Positions 61,699 through 64,000 of a stretch of DNA of 64,000 nt are shown one piece after another. The DNA lies in assembly GCA_910584965.1 (NCBI GenBank), contig CAJUDZ010000016.1, positions 1 through 64,000 of the forward strand. Reading direction: 5' to 3'. The notes under the pieces were generated by a model that searched no databases, was not told the DNA's origin, and saw nothing but the letters and a program-made list of their open reading frames with translations. This DNA is from an uncultured Lachnospiraceae bacterium (GTDB taxonomy: Bacteria > Bacillota > Clostridia > Lachnospirales > Lachnospiraceae). Both the position numbers and the translations under genes were made by a program. Each line of letters starts with the position of its first letter. Position 1 is the first letter of the stretch.

Positions 61699-62484
61699 AT
61701 GAAAAAAACAGAAAAAAATATCAGGGAACAGTTTCGCATAACGGATCGGAACATCGTGATCGATGAAAAAAGAAAAGAAGAAACGATGTCCTTTTTACAA
61801 AAAGAAATTTCCCGGAAAAAAACCGGAGTCCGGCCGGACAGAAAAAAGATTCTGATACGGCAGTTTCGGTATATGGATAAAACCATGCTGGCAATCCACG
61901 GGATCTTCTGTATGATCGCATTGTTTGTTGTTGTCACAGTGCCTGAATATTGGGGACATGGAATCAAAAAAGAAGAAGACATTATTCTCGTTTCCACGGT
62001 TATTTCAGGGTTTCTCGGCCTGTTTTCCGTTCTGGCGGTCGGACGCATATTTTTCTCGGGACTTACGGAACTGAGCGAAAGCTGTTATTTTAACGTAAGA
62101 CAGATGGTGGCGTTTCAAATGTTTTTATCCGGGATGATCAGTCTCAGTGTTTTGTCCGTAAATATTCTGTTCGTCGGAATGCGGTGGAAAATAGATTTGC
62201 TGCGGGCCGGCCTGTACCTTTTTGTACCATTTGTGATGACGGAATGCTGCTGCCTGATGGCGGTTTTATCGGAAACCGGAAGAAAGAATATTTATCTTCT
62301 GACAGGAGTCGGTACATTCAGCGTTGTAAGTAATGTACTGCTTGCCTCCTCTCCTCAGTTGTACAGAATGTCGGCGCTTACCTTCTGGGGAATCGCTTTT
62401 GCAGGCGGTTTGTTATTGCTTACGGTACAGATCAGAATATTGTTCCGCGGAATCGAGAAAGGAGAGATCTTATGCACGAATTAG
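61699..62484 (+). CDS. Membrane protein of the sigma-ABC operon, possible anti-sigma
   Basis: 261 residues. About 60 charged cytoplasmic residues (KKTEKNIREQFRITDRNIVI) are followed by six membrane helices, beginning MLAIHGIFCMIALFVVVTVP. It resembles membrane proteins that follow ECF sigma genes in Clostridia and may sense envelope stress. It overlaps the ABC ATPase gene by 13 bases. No named family recognised. Confidence 0.65.
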   Translation: MKKTEKNIREQFRITDRNIVIDEKRKEETMSFLQKEISRKKTGVRPDRKKILIRQFRYMDKTMLAIHGIFCMIALFVVVTVPEYWGHGIKKEEDIILVSTVISGFLGLFSVLAVGRIFFSGLTELSESCYFNVRQMVAFQMFLSGMISLSVLSVNILFVGMRWKIDLLRAGLYLFVPFVMTECCCLMAVLSETGRKNIYLLTGVGTFSVVSNVLLASSPQLYRMSALTFWGIAFAGGLLLLTVQIRILFRGIEKGEILCTN

Positions 62485-63371
62485 AATTGGTGGAATTAAA
62501 GAAGAGTTTTCAGGAGAAAAATTTTCAGGAGAAAATTGCCGTACACGAAACCAATGTATGTTTTCAGCATGGGGTATATGGATTGCTTGGAGAGAACGGG
62601 GCCGGAAAAACGACGCTTATGAGAATGATCTGCGGCATTCTGGAACCGTCTCATGGAGAAATTTTGTGCGACGGGATGCGAATTGAGAGAATGGGGGGGG
62701 AATATAGGAGCCTGTTAGGATATCTTCCCCAGGATTTCGGTTATTATGAAGATTTTACCGCAGATCGCTTTCTGCATTATATGGCGGCGTTAAAGGCGCT
62801 TCCGGAAGAGTATGCGAAACAAAGAATCGATGAGCTGTTGGAAATGGTGGATTTAACGGCGGTCAGGAAAAAGAAGCTGAAAACTTTTTCCGGCGGCATG
62901 ATACGGAGAATCGGCATCGCGCAGGCGCTTTTAAACGACCCGGAAATTCTCGTTCTGGATGAGCCGACTTCCGGTCTGGATCCGAAAGAAAGGGTACGGT
63001 TCCGAAACATTATCAGTTCTCTCGGAAAAAACAGACTCGTTCTTCTGTCGACCCATATCGTTTCCGATGTGGAATATATCGCGGATCAAATCATGATTAT
63101 GAAAAGCGGCAGGATGATACGGGTGGGAACGGAAGAATCCATGGCCGATGAAGTCAAAGACTGCGTCTGGAAATGTCTCGTTTCGGAACAGGAAGTTCTG
63201 ACGCTGAATGAAAAATACATCGTAAGCAATCTGAAAAATCAGGGAAATCGGGTAGAGCTTCGTATCGTTTCCAAAGAAAAACCGACAGAAAACGCCGAAA
63301 GACAGGATGTAACGCTGGAAGATATTTATCTGTATCTTGTTCAGCCGGAAAAATCGTCTTCGAATGACTGA
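62472..63371 (+). CDS. ABC transporter ATP-binding protein (antibiotic/multidrug type)
   Basis: 299 residues. Walker A GENGAGKTTLMRM near residue 41, Q-loop LGYLPQDFGYYEDF, signature FSGGMIRRIGIAQALL, Walker B ILVLDEPTSGLDP, H-loop STHI. The C-terminal about 80 residues (KCLVSEQEVLTLNEKYIVSN) are the extra domain of CcmA-like exporters. Its start lies within the previous gene. Works with the permease encoded next. Confidence 0.88.
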   Translation: MHELELVELKKSFQEKNFQEKIAVHETNVCFQHGVYGLLGENGAGKTTLMRMICGILEPSHGEILCDGMRIERMGGEYRSLLGYLPQDFGYYEDFTADRFLHYMAALKALPEEYAKQRIDELLEMVDLTAVRKKKLKTFSGGMIRRIGIAQALLNDPEILVLDEPTSGLDPKERVRFRNIISSLGKNRLVLLSTHIVSDVEYIADQIMIMKSGRMIRVGTEESMADEVKDCVWKCLVSEQEVLTLNEKYIVSNLKNQGNRVELRIVSKEKPTENAERQDVTLEDIYLYLVQPEKSSSND

Positions 63372-63405
63372 TGCGAAAGGGTTATGTTTGGAAGGGGGAG
63401 GAAAA

Positions 63406-64000
63406 ATGAAGCTGTACCGGATGGAACTATATAAATTGTGTCACAGAAAAATGGTCATTGTCGGGGAATTTTTCATTTTGACGGTTCTCTGTCTTTTTTG
63501 CGTGATGAAAGTTTCGGAAGAACGGTCATATGTCGACGGGGTTCTGTATGAAGGTTATGAAGCCGTGCAGAAGAACAGGCAGATTACGGAAGAATACAAA
63601 GGCGTCCTGACGGATGAAAAGGTGGAAAAAATCATTGAAAGGTATGGTTTTCCCCATGAAGTCGTCAGAAATTGCGGTGGTTTTCGGGACAGTAATTATT
63701 TGAATGCTTTTGTTACGGATTTTCTGGCCGACGGATTTATGAGAGGATGGAATGAAGGAGAATATCAGATATCGACCCGGACATATCCGATTGAGGAGAC
63801 GGAACTTGGGGCGGCAGGGGAACTGACAGGTAAAGAAATAGTATTTGCGTACACGAATGGATGGGCTGTCTTCAAAGATATTCTGAATGGCGGGATGATG
63901 CTTTCCGCAATTTTAGTTTTGTTTATAATTTCGGTTCTTTTTGTGGGCGAAAAACAGGCGAAGATGGTTCCGCTTCTTTTTACGACGAAAGAGGGAAGAA
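63406..64000 (+). CDS. ABC transporter permease, cut by the window end
   Basis: The first 198 residues are present, starting MKLYRMELYKLCHRKMVIVG after AAGGGGGAGG. One membrane helix near residues 18-38 precedes a large extracytoplasmic domain (about 40-160), followed by the next helix (MLSAILVLFIISVLFVGEKQ). Fits the ABC-2 permease partner of the ATPase upstream. The rest lies beyond 64000. Confidence 0.75.
   Translation, partial: MKLYRMELYKLCHRKMVIVGEFFILTVLCLFCVMKVSEERSYVDGVLYEGYEAVQKNRQITEEYKGVLTDEKVEKIIERYGFPHEVVRNCGGFRDSNYLNAFVTDFLADGFMRGWNEGEYQISTRTYPIEETELGAAGELTGKEIVFAYTNGWAVFKDILNGGMMLSAILVLFIISVLFVGEKQAKMVPLLFTTKEGR

Overview
The window is a stretch of a Clostridia chromosome, most probably Lachnospiraceae. 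It carries the replication origin (dnaA, dnaN, recF, gyrB, gyrA on one side; rpmH, rnpA, yidD, yidC, jag, mnmE, mnmG, rsmG on the other) and, nearby, parA-parB with two parS sites. The DUF3881 and DUF4446 genes, the R3H/KH protein and the HD-GYP gene next to serS also fit that family. No sequence search was run, so genus and species are open.

Layout. (1) 1-5.9 kb: cargo-like genes, namely a lipoprotein/ABC-transporter set resembling peptide-antibiotic immunity systems with the start of a response regulator (minus strand), then an Agr-type LytTR regulator/GHKL sensor kinase pair (plus strand) and an XRE-regulator remnant. (2) 6.1-26.1 kb: the right-hand part of an integrative element, visibly richer in G+C than its flanks. 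It holds a ParM/ParR-type partition pair, a complete NAD-dependent DNA ligase, PcfJ- and PcfK-like proteins, a CHC2-zinc-finger primase-like protein, a RecD2-type helicase, a YqaJ-type exonuclease with a possible annealing partner, two Cys-rich or unknown proteins, and finally excisionase and tyrosine integrase beside a tRNA-Arg(CCT). The integrase is followed by six TATTAGCA boxes, probably its arm sites. No relaxase or type IV secretion gene and no second att site lie in the window, so the element probably continues to the left. (3) 26.1-34 kb: tRNA-Arg, a broken tRNA-Arg, DUF3881, serS, an HD-GYP phosphodiesterase, DUF4446, parB, parA, parS sites, and a response regulator/kinase pair with a 269-bp MITE-like insertion. 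(4) 34-43.2 kb: hydrolase, acyltransferase, then the conserved rsmG-to-rpmH set. (5) 43.2-52.3 kb: oriC and the dnaA-to-gyrA set. (6) 52.3-64 kb: ordinary chromosomal genes (phosphoesterase, ABC-class ATPase, flavin reductase-rubredoxin, MATE pump, F420-ligase family protein, DUF4173, XRE/DUF2975 pair) and an ECF sigma factor operon with an ABC transporter running off the end.

The most unusual feature is a pair of homologous leader RNAs inside the element (about 21719-21963 and 23550-23780, minus strand). Each has its own sigma-70-type promoter with a 17-bp spacer, a shared palindrome upstream, and two consecutive hairpins each followed by a U-run. The helices differ between the copies by compensatory base changes. 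One copy precedes the replication/recombination operon; the other precedes a two-gene operon whose second protein ends in a beta-clamp-binding motif (QLSLF). Further terminator-like hairpins sit between genes inside the long operon. Together these suggest element-wide control by transcription termination and read-through, or two stable small RNAs; the sequence alone cannot decide which.
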